Below are positions 27,737 to 36,090 of a stretch of 64,000 nt of DNA, piece after piece. The stretch is taken from assembly GCA_944382875.1 (NCBI GenBank), contig CALWNQ010000004.1, positions 62,001-126,000 on the forward strand, written 5' to 3'. How positions within the stretch are numbered: the first letter of the stretch is position 1; each line of letters opens with the position of its first letter. Position numbers and translations under genes: made by a program. A model generated the notes under the pieces. That model was not told where the DNA came from and ran no database searches. It saw only the letters and a list, made by a program, of their open reading frames with translations. The DNA is from an uncultured Clostridia bacterium (GTDB lineage Bacteria > Bacillota > Clostridia > Oscillospirales > Ruminococcaceae).

Positions 27737-28435
27737 TTATTCCCGAAAATCCACACCGGTCAGCAAGCGGATTGCCCGCTCAATCGAGTCACGGGAATTG
27801 CCCCAATCCGCATTTTCGCCGGAATTGCGGTAATCAAACATCCGACAGAAATGGGAAACATCTGTCGAAACCGTTTCCAGCTGTTTCATCGCAAGATTGA
27901 TTGCCTGTTTTTCAAATTCAGCTTTCATTTTTTTGGGAAGATGATCCGCGCCCACATCGAGCAGCATTTCCAGATGCGGCAGACAAAGATATTCCTGCTC
28001 GGCAAACAGCTGCCGGAAATCCGCGTCTTTTGCATACTGGTCCACAACGGTGTAGAGCATCCGGGAAAGCGCCCAGTCAATCTTTTCACAGACAAAACAG
28101 GTGTGATTGACCGTCTTCACATCGTTCCGCTTTTTTGGTTTGGTATGTGCATGCGTGCAAATATCCCGGAAATTGTCTTTTTTCAGTTCCTGCAGGTGGC
28201 TTTCCAGCATCAACGCCAGCGACAGTCGGTTTTTGCAATGCAGCATCTGCTCAAAATGTTTGGTACAGAAGCCCAGACGGTTGGTCTCAATCCGGACATC
28301 CGGCTCCATCATGGCGGCACCCATAATGTAATCCACGCAGCGCTGCTCCAGCGTCTGCTCCATCCGGCAAATCGGGCAGCCACATCTGGGTTCAAACACT
28401 TCATTCACCGGGATTGTATAAATACTGTCGCGCAT
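27737..28435 (-). CDS. DUF6062 family protein
   Basis: The 232-residue protein is of a clostridial family of unknown function. It has several Cys pairs that could bind metal (CGCPICRMEQ, TCFVCEKIDW, a single Cys in LGFCTKHFE and in YLCLPHLE) placed in two similar halves, each followed by a helical segment. No membrane segment or known enzyme motif is visible. The ATG at 28435 lies 7 bases after GGAGG; a longer in-frame extension to 28774 would run through the metG leader and is rejected. Confidence 0.8.
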   Translation of the reverse strand: MRDSIYTIPVNEVFEPRCGCPICRMEQTLEQRCVDYIMGAAMMEPDVRIETNRLGFCTKHFEQMLHCKNRLSLALMLESHLQELKKDNFRDICTHAHTKPKKRNDVKTVNHTCFVCEKIDWALSRMLYTVVDQYAKDADFRQLFAEQEYLCLPHLEMLLDVGADHLPKKMKAEFEKQAINLAMKQLETVSTDVSHFCRMFDYRNSGENADWGNSRDSIERAIRLLTGVDFRE

Positions 28436-28538
28436 GGTCATTCCTCCATTTGATTGTTCTTTCATCAGTATACCATATTTCTGCCCGGAAAAAAAGGGCT
28501 CCCGGCTCTTTCCTTTATTTTTTTCAACAAAATACCGA

Positions 28539-28567
28539 TTGACAAACCAACGCAAACGTGTTATGAT
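28539..28567 (+). promoter_or_regulatory. Sigma-A promoter of the metG T-box transcript
   Basis: TTGACA (28539-28544), a 17-base spacer and TATGAT (28562-28567), just upstream of the leader. Confidence 0.8.
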
Positions 28568-28573
28568 GAAAAA

Positions 28574-28815
28574 AATATCAAACGTAATGAAGGAAAGAGT
28601 ACTTTCTTCCCCAAAGCGCAGAGAGTTTCCGGCTGGTGTAAGGAAACAGGAGGGGTTGGAAGGAAGATGGCTCCGGAACGGTGCGTTCAAGGCTTGGCTG
28701 AGGGCGCAACAGGTCCGCCTGTTACAGCGGTCGAGGTTTTCCGCACAGCGGAGAACGAAGCGAAGTGGTACCACGGATTTCCCCCGTCTTCTGCATGCAG
28801 AAGGCGGGTTTTTCG
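28574..28815 (+). promoter_or_regulatory. T-box leader controlling metG
   Basis: A stem I apex (GTTTCC, loop GGCTGGTGTAA, GGAAAC) lies at about 28624-28646. An ATG in the expected specifier position at 28667-28669 would pair with the methionine anticodon. The T-box core AAGTGGTACCACGG is at 28763-28776. A terminator stem CCCGTCTTCTGC/GCAGAAGGCGGG (28783-28808) ends in five T. Uncharged tRNA-Met should stabilise the antiterminator and permit metG transcription. The specifier assignment is by motif position and by the downstream gene. Confidence 0.9.
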
Positions 28816-28852
28816 TTTGATTGAAGTTTTTTCAGGAAAGGAACGGGATACT

Positions 28853-30814
28853 ATGGAACAGAAACGGTTCTACATTACCACCCCCATTTACTACCCCAGC
28901 GATAAGCTCCACATTGGACACACCTACTGCACTGTGGCAACCGACGCAATGGCCCGCTATAAACGCCTTCAGGGCTACGATGTCATGTTCCTCACCGGAA
29001 CTGACGAGCACGGCCAGAAAATCGAAACCAAGGCAAACGAAGCCGGCGTCACACCGCAGCAATTTGTCGACCAGATTGTAGAAGGCCCCCGTGGCGTCAA
29101 AGATCTGTGGAAGCTGATGAACATCAGCTACGACCGCTTTATCCGCACCACCGATGACTACCACGTCGCCGCCATTCAGAAGATCTTCAAAAAGATGTAC
29201 GAAAAAGGCGACATCTACAAAGGCACTTATAAAGGAAAATACTGCACCCCCTGCGAATCCTTCTGGACCGAGAGCCAGCTCAAGGACGGCTGCTGCCCCG
29301 ACTGCGGACGGCCGGTGGTCGACGCGGAGGAGGAAGCCTACTTCTTCCGTCTGTCCAAATACGCCGATAAGGTGCGCGACCTTCTGGTCAACACCGATTT
29401 TCTGCAGCCCCGTTCCCGTGTAAACGAAATGATCCGCAACTTCATCGATCCCGGCCTCGAAGACCTCTGCGTTTCCCGCACCAGCTTCAAGTGGGGCGTT
29501 CCGGTCGATTTTGATCCCAAACATGTCGTTTACGTCTGGATTGACGCGCTGTTTAACTACACCACCGCTCTCGGATTCATGAATGACAAATACCCGCAGA
29601 GCGATTTTGAGAAGTTCTGGCCGGCCGACGTCCACTTTGTGGGCAAAGAAATCGTCCGCTTCCACTCCATCATCTGGCCTGCGATGCTGATGAGCATGGA
29701 AATGCCGCTTCCGAAACATGTCTTCGGCCACGGCTGGCTGCTGCTGGACGGCGGCAAGATGTCCAAATCCAAAGGCAATGTAGTTGACCCCTATATCCTC
29801 GCGGAGCGGTACAGCGCAGACGCTCTGCGTTACTTCCTGCTGCGGGATTTCCCCTTTGGAACCGACGGCAACTTTTCCAACGAGCTGCTCATCAACCGCA
29901 TCAATATCGACCTCGCCAACGACCTGGGCAACCTCGTTTCCCGGACCACTGCAATGGCAGACAAATATTTCGGCGGCACACTCCCCGAAAACCAGGCGGA
30001 AGGCCCCGAGGACGGCGAGCTTCTCGCGATGGCTGGTGAACTGCGGAGCAAATACGAAGCCGACATGGAAAAATACGCGTTCCAGAACGCGCTGGCCGAC
30101 GTTTTTGCCGTAATTTCCCGCGCCAACAAATATATCGACGAAACTGCTCCCTGGATTCTCGCCAAAGATGAGGCCAATCATCCCCGTTTGGCCCGCGTCC
30201 TCTACAATCTGGCCGAAACCCTCCGCATCTGCACCGTTCTGCTGCAGCCCTTCATGCCGGAAACCTGTGTGAAGATCTTTACCCAGCTCGGCACCGCGGA
30301 AGAGCTCCGGACATGGGATAGCGCAGAAGCGTTTGGCAGAACTCCTGCCGCCGCAGTCCTCCACAAAGGCGACAACATCTTCCCGCGTATCGACGCCGCC
30401 AAGGAGCTGGCTGAGCTCGAAGCGCTGGAAGCGGCGCAGAAAGCTGCTGCAAAAGAATCAGCCGCAGAAGAGGAACCGGAAGGAATCGCCATGATCGGCA
30501 TCGAAGATTTTGCGAAGGTAGAACTCCGCGCAGCGAAAATCCTCTCCTGTGAAAAGGTGAAACGGTCCAAAAAGCTGCTCAAGCTGACGGTCAACGACGG
30601 CAAACGCGAACGCCAGGTGCTTTCCGGCATTTCCCAGTGGTACGCTCCCGAAGACCTTGTGGGCAAAACCATCGTGCTGGTTTCCAACCTGAAACCCGCC
30701 AAACTCTGCGGCGAAGAGAGCAACGGCATGATTCTGGCAGCCGATTGCCCGAACGACGACGTCAAGGTCCTGTTCCTGGATGATTCGATCCCGGCTGGCG
30801 CTAAAATCCGCTGA
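28853..30814 (+). CDS. metG: Methionyl-tRNA synthetase
   Basis: This class I synthetase charges tRNA-Met. In 653 residues it carries HIGH (20-23), a zinc finger formed by CTPC and CPDC pairs (about 130-150), KMSKS (about 302-306), an anticodon-binding helical domain and a C-terminal Trbp111/EMAP-like tRNA-binding domain (about 545-653; GIEDFAKVELRAAKIL). The start ATG follows AGGAAAGGA. An in-frame extension back to 28454 would translate the T-box and is rejected. The TatD gene follows at once. Confidence 0.97.
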   Translation: MEQKRFYITTPIYYPSDKLHIGHTYCTVATDAMARYKRLQGYDVMFLTGTDEHGQKIETKANEAGVTPQQFVDQIVEGPRGVKDLWKLMNISYDRFIRTTDDYHVAAIQKIFKKMYEKGDIYKGTYKGKYCTPCESFWTESQLKDGCCPDCGRPVVDAEEEAYFFRLSKYADKVRDLLVNTDFLQPRSRVNEMIRNFIDPGLEDLCVSRTSFKWGVPVDFDPKHVVYVWIDALFNYTTALGFMNDKYPQSDFEKFWPADVHFVGKEIVRFHSIIWPAMLMSMEMPLPKHVFGHGWLLLDGGKMSKSKGNVVDPYILAERYSADALRYFLLRDFPFGTDGNFSNELLINRINIDLANDLGNLVSRTTAMADKYFGGTLPENQAEGPEDGELLAMAGELRSKYEADMEKYAFQNALADVFAVISRANKYIDETAPWILAKDEANHPRLARVLYNLAETLRICTVLLQPFMPETCVKIFTQLGTAEELRTWDSAEAFGRTPAAAVLHKGDNIFPRIDAAKELAELEALEAAQKAAAKESAAEEEPEGIAMIGIEDFAKVELRAAKILSCEKVKRSKKLLKLTVNDGKRERQVLSGISQWYAPEDLVGKTIVLVSNLKPAKLCGEESNGMILAADCPNDDVKVLFLDDSIPAGAKIR

Positions 30815-30828
30815 TGGAGTATGCAAAA

Positions 30829-31614
30829 ATGGAGGAAATCCGTTATTCCGGAATCTTTGATTCCCACGCGCACTACAATGACGAACGGTTTGATCCGGAT
30901 CGGGAGGAGCTGCTCGCTTCCCTCCCCAACTTAGGTGTCTGCGGCGTCATCAACGCCGGAACCAATCTGGAAAGTTCCCTGATCTCGGCGGAATACGCCA
31001 AGCAGTACGGCTATTTTTACGCGGCTGTCGGATATCACCCGGAGCAGGCTGCCGAGTACACCGAAGAAGGAATGGCAAAAATCTTTTCGCTGCTGGATCA
31101 GCCCAAAATAGTGGCAATCGGCGAAATTGGACTGGACTACTACTGGCCGGAACCGGACCGCGAAATCCAGAAAAAGGTGTTCCGCATCCAGCTTGCCGCA
31201 GCGAAAGAGCGGAACATCCCTGTTATCATCCATTCCCGGGACGCGACCGAGGACACCTTGCGGATTCTGCGGGAATTTCCCGGCGTTCGAGGTGTCCTGC
31301 ACTGTTTTTCCGGCTCGGCTGAAACAGCAAAGGAGCTGGTCAAAATAGGGTTCTATCTCGGCTTCACCGGTGTGCTCACTTTCCCAAATGGCCGCCGTGC
31401 AGCAGAAGCATGCAGCGTCATCCCCACAGAACGGCTTCTGCTCGAAACCGACTGCCCCTATATGGCGCCGGTGCCATATCGCGGCAAGCGCTGCTTCTCC
31501 CCCATGATCGCCCGCACTGCTGAAAAAATGGCGGAAATCAAGGGACTTTCGCCGCAGCAGATGATCGACACAGCACGGGAAAACACACTGCGTCTTTTTT
31601 CGATCAAACTTTGA
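30829..31614 (+). CDS. TatD family metal-dependent DNase/hydrolase
   Basis: An amidohydrolase-fold nuclease of the TatD/YabD family, which often follows metG in Firmicutes. Metal ligands are in FDSHAHYNDERF, GEIGLDYYW, PVIIHSRDA, LHCFSGSAE and LLETDCPYMAP. The ATG at 30829 (261 residues) has GGAG 9 bases upstream. A longer start at 30814 overlaps the metG stop as TGATG and would add five residues without a ribosome binding site. Both are possible. It ends at an intrinsic terminator. Confidence 0.92.
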   Translation: MEEIRYSGIFDSHAHYNDERFDPDREELLASLPNLGVCGVINAGTNLESSLISAEYAKQYGYFYAAVGYHPEQAAEYTEEGMAKIFSLLDQPKIVAIGEIGLDYYWPEPDREIQKKVFRIQLAAAKERNIPVIIHSRDATEDTLRILREFPGVRGVLHCFSGSAETAKELVKIGFYLGFTGVLTFPNGRRAAEACSVIPTERLLLETDCPYMAPVPYRGKRCFSPMIARTAEKMAEIKGLSPQQMIDTARENTLRLFSIKL

Positions 31615-31635
31615 CAAAATTCCCAAATTATTTGT

Positions 31636-31677
31636 GGTTCCCCGGCCTTTTTTCGGAATGTGTCGGGGAATCCTTTT
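31636..31677 (+). terminator. Terminator after the TatD gene
   Basis: GGTTCCCCG (31636-31644) pairs with CGGGGAATCC (31664-31673) with one bulge, followed by TTTT. Confidence 0.6.
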
Positions 31678-31688
31678 GTAAAAAAAAC

Positions 31689-31717
31689 TTGACAAGCTAA
31701 AACAAGTATGATAGAAT
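31689..31717 (+). promoter_or_regulatory. Sigma-A promoter of rpsF-ssb-rpsR
   Basis: TTGACA (31689-31694), 17 bases, then TAGAAT (31712-31717). Confidence 0.75.
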
Positions 31718-31724
31718 AATTTTG

Positions 31725-31785
31725 TTAGCGTCAAACTGACGACAACAGTTCCTTGCTCCCGGCTGAGTTCGGGGGCCATATGTCC
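31725..31785 (+). promoter_or_regulatory. Possible S6:S18 autoregulatory leader
   Basis: About 70 bases of 5' leader hold two hairpins: GCGTCA/TGACG and CTCCCG (31756-31761) with CGGGGG (31770-31775). Many bacterial rpsF transcripts carry an S6:S18-binding hairpin with an exposed CCG. The match here is by position and a CCGG in the second hairpin only. Confidence 0.35.
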
Positions 31786-31802
31786 AAAAGGAGGTGCTTT
31801 TA

Positions 31803-32096
31803 ATGGCAAAAGCAATGGAAAATTACGAGGCAGTAATGGTGCTCAGCACCAAACAGGGTGAAGACGCTGTCAAAGCCCTGATCGAGAAGTTCTCCGCCAT
31901 CATCCGGGATAACGCTACCCTGGAGTCTGTTGATGAGTGGGGCAAACGTACCCTGGCTTACGAGATCGACGATGAGACCGAAGGCTACTACGTTCTGTTC
32001 AACTTTAATTCTGTTCCTTCTTTCCCTGTTGAGCTCGAGAGAAGAATGAACATTACTGACGGCATTCTTCGTTCTCTGGTCGTTACCAGAGTGTAA
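31803..32096 (+). CDS. rpsF: 30S ribosomal protein S6
   Basis: The 97-residue S6 (NYEAVMVLSTK at the start, WGKRTLAYEI, YYVLFNF, LERRMNITDGILRSLVV) binds S18 and 16S rRNA in the platform of the small subunit. AAGGAGG lies 9 bases upstream of the ATG. It opens the classical rpsF-ssb-rpsR operon. Confidence 0.97.
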   Translation: MAKAMENYEAVMVLSTKQGEDAVKALIEKFSAIIRDNATLESVDEWGKRTLAYEIDDETEGYYVLFNFNSVPSFPVELERRMNITDGILRSLVVTRV

Positions 32097-32113
32097 TTGG
32101 GAGGCGTCATCTT

Positions 32114-32587
32114 ATGCTGAACCGGGTTATCTTAATGGGCAGGCTGGTTGCGGATCCTGAACTCAGGCAGACAACCAGCGGCGTTTCTGTCGCAACCTTC
32201 CGCATTGCGGTTGACCGCAACTTTCAGGCAAAAGGCAGCTCCGAACGTCAAGCGGATTTTATTCCCTGTGTCGCATGGCGCCAAACTGCTGAATTTATCA
32301 GCAGATACTTTGCCAAAGGGCGTATGATTGCGCTGGAAGGAAGCCTGCAGTCCCGCAGCTACGAGGACAAAACCGGTGCAAAACGCACAGCATATGAGGT
32401 TATTGTCGACCAGGCGTATTTCGCTGATTCCAAGCCTACCGGCGGTGCTCAAAATGACCGCAGCGGCATCCCCTTCCCCACCGAACCTCCACAATTTGAT
32501 GAACCGCAGAAAGGCAACACCCTTTCGGTCGGTGATTTCGGAAGCTTTGAGGAAGTGGACACAGACGACGGCGACTTACCGTTTTAA
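32114..32587 (+). CDS. ssb: Single-stranded DNA-binding protein
   Basis: The 157-residue protein has an OB-fold (residues 1-105; LNRVILMGRLVADPELR, FIPCVAWRQTAEFI) and a disordered tail ending in DDGDLPF, the acidic tip that recruits replication and repair partners. It lies between rpsF and rpsR, 17 bp after the former. Confidence 0.97.
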   Translation: MLNRVILMGRLVADPELRQTTSGVSVATFRIAVDRNFQAKGSSERQADFIPCVAWRQTAEFISRYFAKGRMIALEGSLQSRSYEDKTGAKRTAYEVIVDQAYFADSKPTGGAQNDRSGIPFPTEPPQFDEPQKGNTLSVGDFGSFEEVDTDDGDLPF

Positions 32588-32627
32588 CTGATTTCGAGTA
32601 TCACATAACAGAAGGAGGAAATCCAAC

Positions 32628-32870
32628 ATGATGGATCGTAACAATCGCGGCGGCAGAAAGCCTCGCAGAAAAGTCTGCGCTTTCTGTGTCGACAAAGTTG
32701 AGAATATCGACTACAAAACCATCGGCAAATACAGCCGGAAAGTTCTCTCTGAGAGAGCAAAAATTATTCCCCGCCGTGTGACCGGCACCTGTGCAAAGCA
32801 TCAGCGCCAGTTGACCGTTGCTGTAAAGCGCGCGCGTCATCTCGCTCTGCTGCCCTTCGTAAACGACTAA
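32628..32870 (+). CDS. rpsR: 30S ribosomal protein S18
   Basis: The 80-residue S18 has the basic N-terminus ([12 protein letters not shown]), a cysteine pair region (VCAFCVDK), and the core [20 protein letters not shown] with [20 protein letters not shown] stands 10 bases before the first ATG; a second ATG follows at once. A terminator follows the stop codon by 12 bp. Confidence 0.97.
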   Translation: MMDRNNRGGRKPRRKVCAFCVDKVENIDYKTIGKYSRKVLSERAKIIPRRVTGTCAKHQRQLTVAVKRARHLALLPFVND

Positions 32871-32882
32871 TTTGTCGGAATT

Positions 32883-32917
32883 ACCGGCTTTCCTTTTGGA
32901 AAGCCGGTTTGTTTTTT
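32883..32917 (+). terminator. Terminator of the rpsF operon
   Basis: ACCGGCTTTCC (32883-32893) pairs perfectly with GGAAAGCCGGT (32898-32908), followed by a T-rich run. Confidence 0.9.
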
Positions 32918-33054
32918 ATGAATTGCACGATATGAATATCTGCTGATTTTCATCGAATATATGCAACCACCTCAACAGGCAATTCTTGATTATTTTCACA
33001 AATAGCATAAATCCCTCTATCCAATTTTGGACAGGGGGTTTACGAATAAATATT

Positions 33055-34296
33055 TTATCGGTTGCTTAACACAGATGGAATGTTGGGATTCGCAACATGC
33101 AGATCGTGATCGGGGTTTGCTTCTACCACAGGATCACTGCGAAATAAAATTTTCAATAGAATCGGTGTTGCAATGGAAGAAACCATAATCAATAGAATCA
33201 CCGCAGTAAAGTATATCGGATTCATCAGCCCAACCGCAAGACCCTTTTGCGACACAATCAGCGCAACCTCACCGCGTGTCATCATTCCGACACCGATCTT
33301 AAGAGAATCTTTCATCGTAAACCGACAAAGCTTCGCAGCAAGACCACACCCGATAATCTTAGTCAGCAGTGCCACAATAATAAATGCAATCGCAAACAAA
33401 ATAATTTCTGGCGTAATATCACTAACAGAAGTTTTTAAGCCAATACTGGCAAAGAAAACCGGTCCAAAAATCATATAAGCGCTGATGTCCATCTTCTCTA
33501 CAATATAATCCGAAGATTTCACACTGCACAAAATGATACCAGCAATGTATGCACCCGTAATATCAGCAATTCCAAAATATTCTTCCGCAGCATAAGCCAG
33601 CAGGAAGCAGAGCGCCAGGCTCATAATCGGCAGACGGCGGCTGTGCGAATACCGTTTTGCAATATAACGGAAACCATAGTAGCAGACGATTCCAACACCA
33701 AAACTGAACAGGAAGAAAAGTAGTGTATTGATAATCACCTGTGTTGGTTTGGAGGTAGGATCCCGAAAACCAATTACGAAGGTCAGTACCATGATACCAA
33801 TGACATCATCGATAATAGCAGCGCTGACAATCGTTGTACCAACCCGCCCCTTTAGCTTTCCAAGCTCCCGCAAAGTTGATACCGTAATGCTGACCGATGT
33901 TGCTGTCAAAATTACACCAATGAAAAGCGCAATGAAAAACTCATCTGAACCAATCGGGGAAAAGCCATAAAAGCAGGAGTAGAGCGCCCATCCGCCGACC
34001 AGTGGCACAAATACACCGCAACACGCAATCAACAGCGCGATCGGACCGGTTTTCAGCAAATCCTGCAAGTTCGTCTCCAACCCTGCCATGAACATCAGCA
34101 GAATCACGCCGATTTCCGCCATCTGAACCAGAAAATCGCTGGAGTCAACCAATCCCAGAACACTTGGCCCAATAATCAAACCGGCAATAATTTCACCGAC
34201 GACCTGAGGAGCATGCAACTTTCGTGCCAATATCCCGAACAGTTTCGCAGCAATCAGAATAATCGCCAGGTCAGCAAACAATTCATACGATACCAT
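33055..34296 (-). CDS. Monovalent cation:proton antiporter, CPA2 type
   Basis: The 413-residue membrane protein shows about 12 helices and the Kef/NapA-type fold (VVGEIIAGLIIGPSVLG near residues 32-48, AAIIDDVIGIMVLTF, FFASIGLKTSVSDI, MMTRGEVALIV). It lacks a C-terminal RCK/TrkA-N domain, so it is a Na+/H+ or K+/H+ exchanger without the nucleotide gate of KefB/C. It is monocistronic. A weak hairpin downstream (33010-33045, CCCTCTATCC with GGACAGGGGG) may end it. Confidence 0.9.
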   Translation of the reverse strand: MVSYELFADLAIILIAAKLFGILARKLHAPQVVGEIIAGLIIGPSVLGLVDSSDFLVQMAEIGVILLMFMAGLETNLQDLLKTGPIALLIACCGVFVPLVGGWALYSCFYGFSPIGSDEFFIALFIGVILTATSVSITVSTLRELGKLKGRVGTTIVSAAIIDDVIGIMVLTFVIGFRDPTSKPTQVIINTLLFFLFSFGVGIVCYYGFRYIAKRYSHSRRLPIMSLALCFLLAYAAEEYFGIADITGAYIAGIILCSVKSSDYIVEKMDISAYMIFGPVFFASIGLKTSVSDITPEIILFAIAFIIVALLTKIIGCGLAAKLCRFTMKDSLKIGVGMMTRGEVALIVSQKGLAVGLMNPIYFTAVILLIMVSSIATPILLKILFRSDPVVEANPDHDLHVANPNIPSVLSNR

Positions 34297-34493
34297 TCAA
34301 AATCCTTCCTTTAACAAAATCAAATTCCCTTCACGATTATACTATTCACATCGTTGAAAATCAATGGAAAAACTGAATGGATCATTTCTTTTTTTTAAAA
34401 AAACATTGGCGAAAATTAACAGTTTTTGCATAGTTTTGTAAAAATTCGAAAACAAGCAAAGCCCTTCCGTCTCAAAACGACGCACATATCTTC

Positions 34494-34522
34494 TTGCCAA
34501 ATAGAAGATTCCGCAGTATAAT
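34494..34522 (+). promoter_or_regulatory. Sigma-A promoter of mnmM-pcp
   Basis: TTGCCA (34494-34499), 17 bases and TATAAT (34517-34522). It lies inside any longer reading frame and so fixes the mnmM start downstream at 34557. Confidence 0.75.
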
Positions 34523-34556
34523 ACTAAATGATATGATTTTGGAAAGGACTGGATTT

Positions 34557-35123
34557 ATGCCGGGATTCAATACACTTGGGATTGCGCATCGCTGGATTGC
34601 GGAACATGTGAAACCGGGAGCTTTCTGCATTGATGCCACTGCTGGCCGCGGATTCGATACCGCTTATCTGTGCAGTCTGGTTGGAGAAAATGGAAAAGTT
34701 CTCGCTTTTGATATCCAGCAGGAAGCTCTGGACAGTACCGCTTCCCTTCTGGAGCAACGGGGACTGCGTACGATCGCTGAGCTTCATCTGGATAGCCATC
34801 ATCACATGAACGAATACGCACAGCCTGAATCTGTGGACTGCATCACCTTTAATTTCGGATATCTTCCGCGCGGAGATCACAGTATCTGTACCCATGCCGA
34901 AACCAGCATTCCGGCGATTGAACAGGGGCTGCAGCTCTTAAAGCCGAACGGTATCATGTCGCTCTGCATCTATTACGGCGGCGACAGCGGTTTTGAGGAA
35001 AAAAACGCGCTGATGGATTATCTCCGAACAATCGATAGTAAAACCTATACAGTATTGACCTGCGAATTTTACAACCGTCCCAACAACCCACCCATCCCAG
35101 TTTTGATTTTAAAAGGAATATGA
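34557..35123 (+). CDS. mnmM: MnmM/YtqB-type tRNA methyltransferase
   Basis: This class I SAM methyltransferase of 188 residues has motif I CIDATAGRGFDTAYL (residues 24-38), motif II VLAFDIQQEAL and the family-specific ITFNFGYLPRGDHSI. YtqB of Bacillus was shown to be MnmM, which completes the mnm5s2U wobble base of tRNA. The start at 34557 follows GGAAAGG. It lies 9 bp before pcp. Confidence 0.88.
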   Translation: MPGFNTLGIAHRWIAEHVKPGAFCIDATAGRGFDTAYLCSLVGENGKVLAFDIQQEALDSTASLLEQRGLRTIAELHLDSHHHMNEYAQPESVDCITFNFGYLPRGDHSICTHAETSIPAIEQGLQLLKPNGIMSLCIYYGGDSGFEEKNALMDYLRTIDSKTYTVLTCEFYNRPNNPPIPVLILKGI

Positions 35124-35132
35124 GGTGTTCTC

Positions 35133-35762
35133 ATGAAAATTCTATTGACAGCTTTTGACCCATTCGGCGGCGCTTCTATTAATCCCGCCTGGGAAGCAGT
35201 TTCCCGTGTCGCTGACCAGATCGGTTCGGCAGAAGTTCATAAATTAATGGTTCCTACCGTATTCGGTAAAGCGGAAGAAAAAGTCAATTTCCTTGCGAAC
35301 AGCCTAGATGTCGACGCAGTCATCTGTGTCGGACAGGCGGGAGGCTGCTATGAAATCACATTGGAACGGGTTGCTGTCAATCTTGACGATGCCTCTATTC
35401 CAGATAATGAAGGCAACCAACCAGTTGACTGTCCAATCACACCCGGCGGATCAAACGCCTATTTTGCAACACTGCCGGTTAAAGAAATCGTAGCCTCTCT
35501 GCGAAACGCTGGAATCCCTGCCGCACTTTCCCTATCGGCTGGAACCTATGTATGCAATCACCTTTTTTACAGAATAATGGAAGAAATCCATCTGCATCAT
35601 CCCAACCGAATCGGTGGATTCATCCATGTGCCCTTTTTACCCGAACAAACTGTCAACCGCAGCAGGACTCCCTCTATGTCGTTGGAGCTGATGATTCGCG
35701 CAATAGAACTTGCTATAGAAAAAATAACGGAAACCCTCTCAGCACATTCACCGATTCAGTAA
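35133..35762 (+). CDS. pcp: Pyroglutamyl-peptidase I
   Basis: This cysteine peptidase (209 residues) removes N-terminal pyroglutamate. The catalytic triad is visible: E78 in EITLERVAVN, C141 in SAGTYVCNHLFY and H165 in GGFIHVPFLPEQ. FDPFGG near the start forms the substrate pocket. It follows mnmM by 9 bp, with GAGGTG as ribosome binding site, and overlaps spoIIID by 15 bp tail to tail. Confidence 0.95.
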   Translation: MKILLTAFDPFGGASINPAWEAVSRVADQIGSAEVHKLMVPTVFGKAEEKVNFLANSLDVDAVICVGQAGGCYEITLERVAVNLDDASIPDNEGNQPVDCPITPGGSNAYFATLPVKEIVASLRNAGIPAALSLSAGTYVCNHLFYRIMEEIHLHHPNRIGGFIHVPFLPEQTVNRSRTPSMSLELMIRAIELAIEKITETLSAHSPIQ

Positions 35763-36002
35763 TTCATACTTGTGTTTGGTGGCAAGACCGCCGCGGATAT
35801 GCCGCTCCTCTTTGTTGATATCTAAAATTTTCCGTACCTCTGCGTATAACTGCGGATTGGTATGCCGAAGCCGCTCGGTCACATCCTTATGCACAGTCGA
35901 TTTGCTGTAATCGAATTTCCGTGCAGCTGATCGGACTGTTCCTTGTGTTTCAATGATATAATTCGCAAACAGAACGCACCGTTCTTCCATGTTTTCTGTC
36001 AT
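35748..36002 (-). CDS. spoIIID: Stage III sporulation regulator SpoIIID
   Basis: The 84-residue DNA-binding protein has the helix-turn-helix TVRSAARKFDYSKSTVHKDV (residues 22-41) and the basic tail GGLATKHKYELLNR. SpoIIID represses or activates mother-cell genes in the sigma-E to sigma-K switch, so the organism is expected to sporulate. The start follows GGAGGAG. A candidate sigma-E promoter lies upstream. Confidence 0.95.
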   Translation of the reverse strand: MTENMEERCVLFANYIIETQGTVRSAARKFDYSKSTVHKDVTERLRHTNPQLYAEVRKILDINKEERHIRGGLATKHKYELLNR

Positions 36003-36034
36003 AAATCTCGCTCCTCCACTGGCATGTTTGCTAA

Positions 36035-36061
36035 ATCCTATGCGGAGGTATTTCGATTTAT
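36035..36061 (-). promoter_or_regulatory. Candidate sigma-E promoter of spoIIID
   Basis: On the minus strand ATA (36061-36059) and CATAGGAT (36042-36035) are 16 bases apart, matching the known sigma-E pattern (ATA, 16-18, CATAcanT). The start codon lies about 33 bases downstream of the -10 element. Confidence 0.45.
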
Positions 36062-36090
36062 GCGGAAAGCTTGTCAGAACGGTGCATTTC

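Noticed and set aside
28436-28774. 113-codon N-terminal extension of the DUF6062 protein
   Set aside because: It lies antisense over the metG promoter and T-box; GGAGG marks the ATG at 28435.
28454-28852. In-frame N-terminal extension of metG
   Set aside because: It runs through the promoter and T-box; the real start has its own ribosome binding site at 28853.
28832-30364. A 510-codon leftward frame opposite metG
   Set aside because: metG is certain, and the frame is a by-product of its codon bias.
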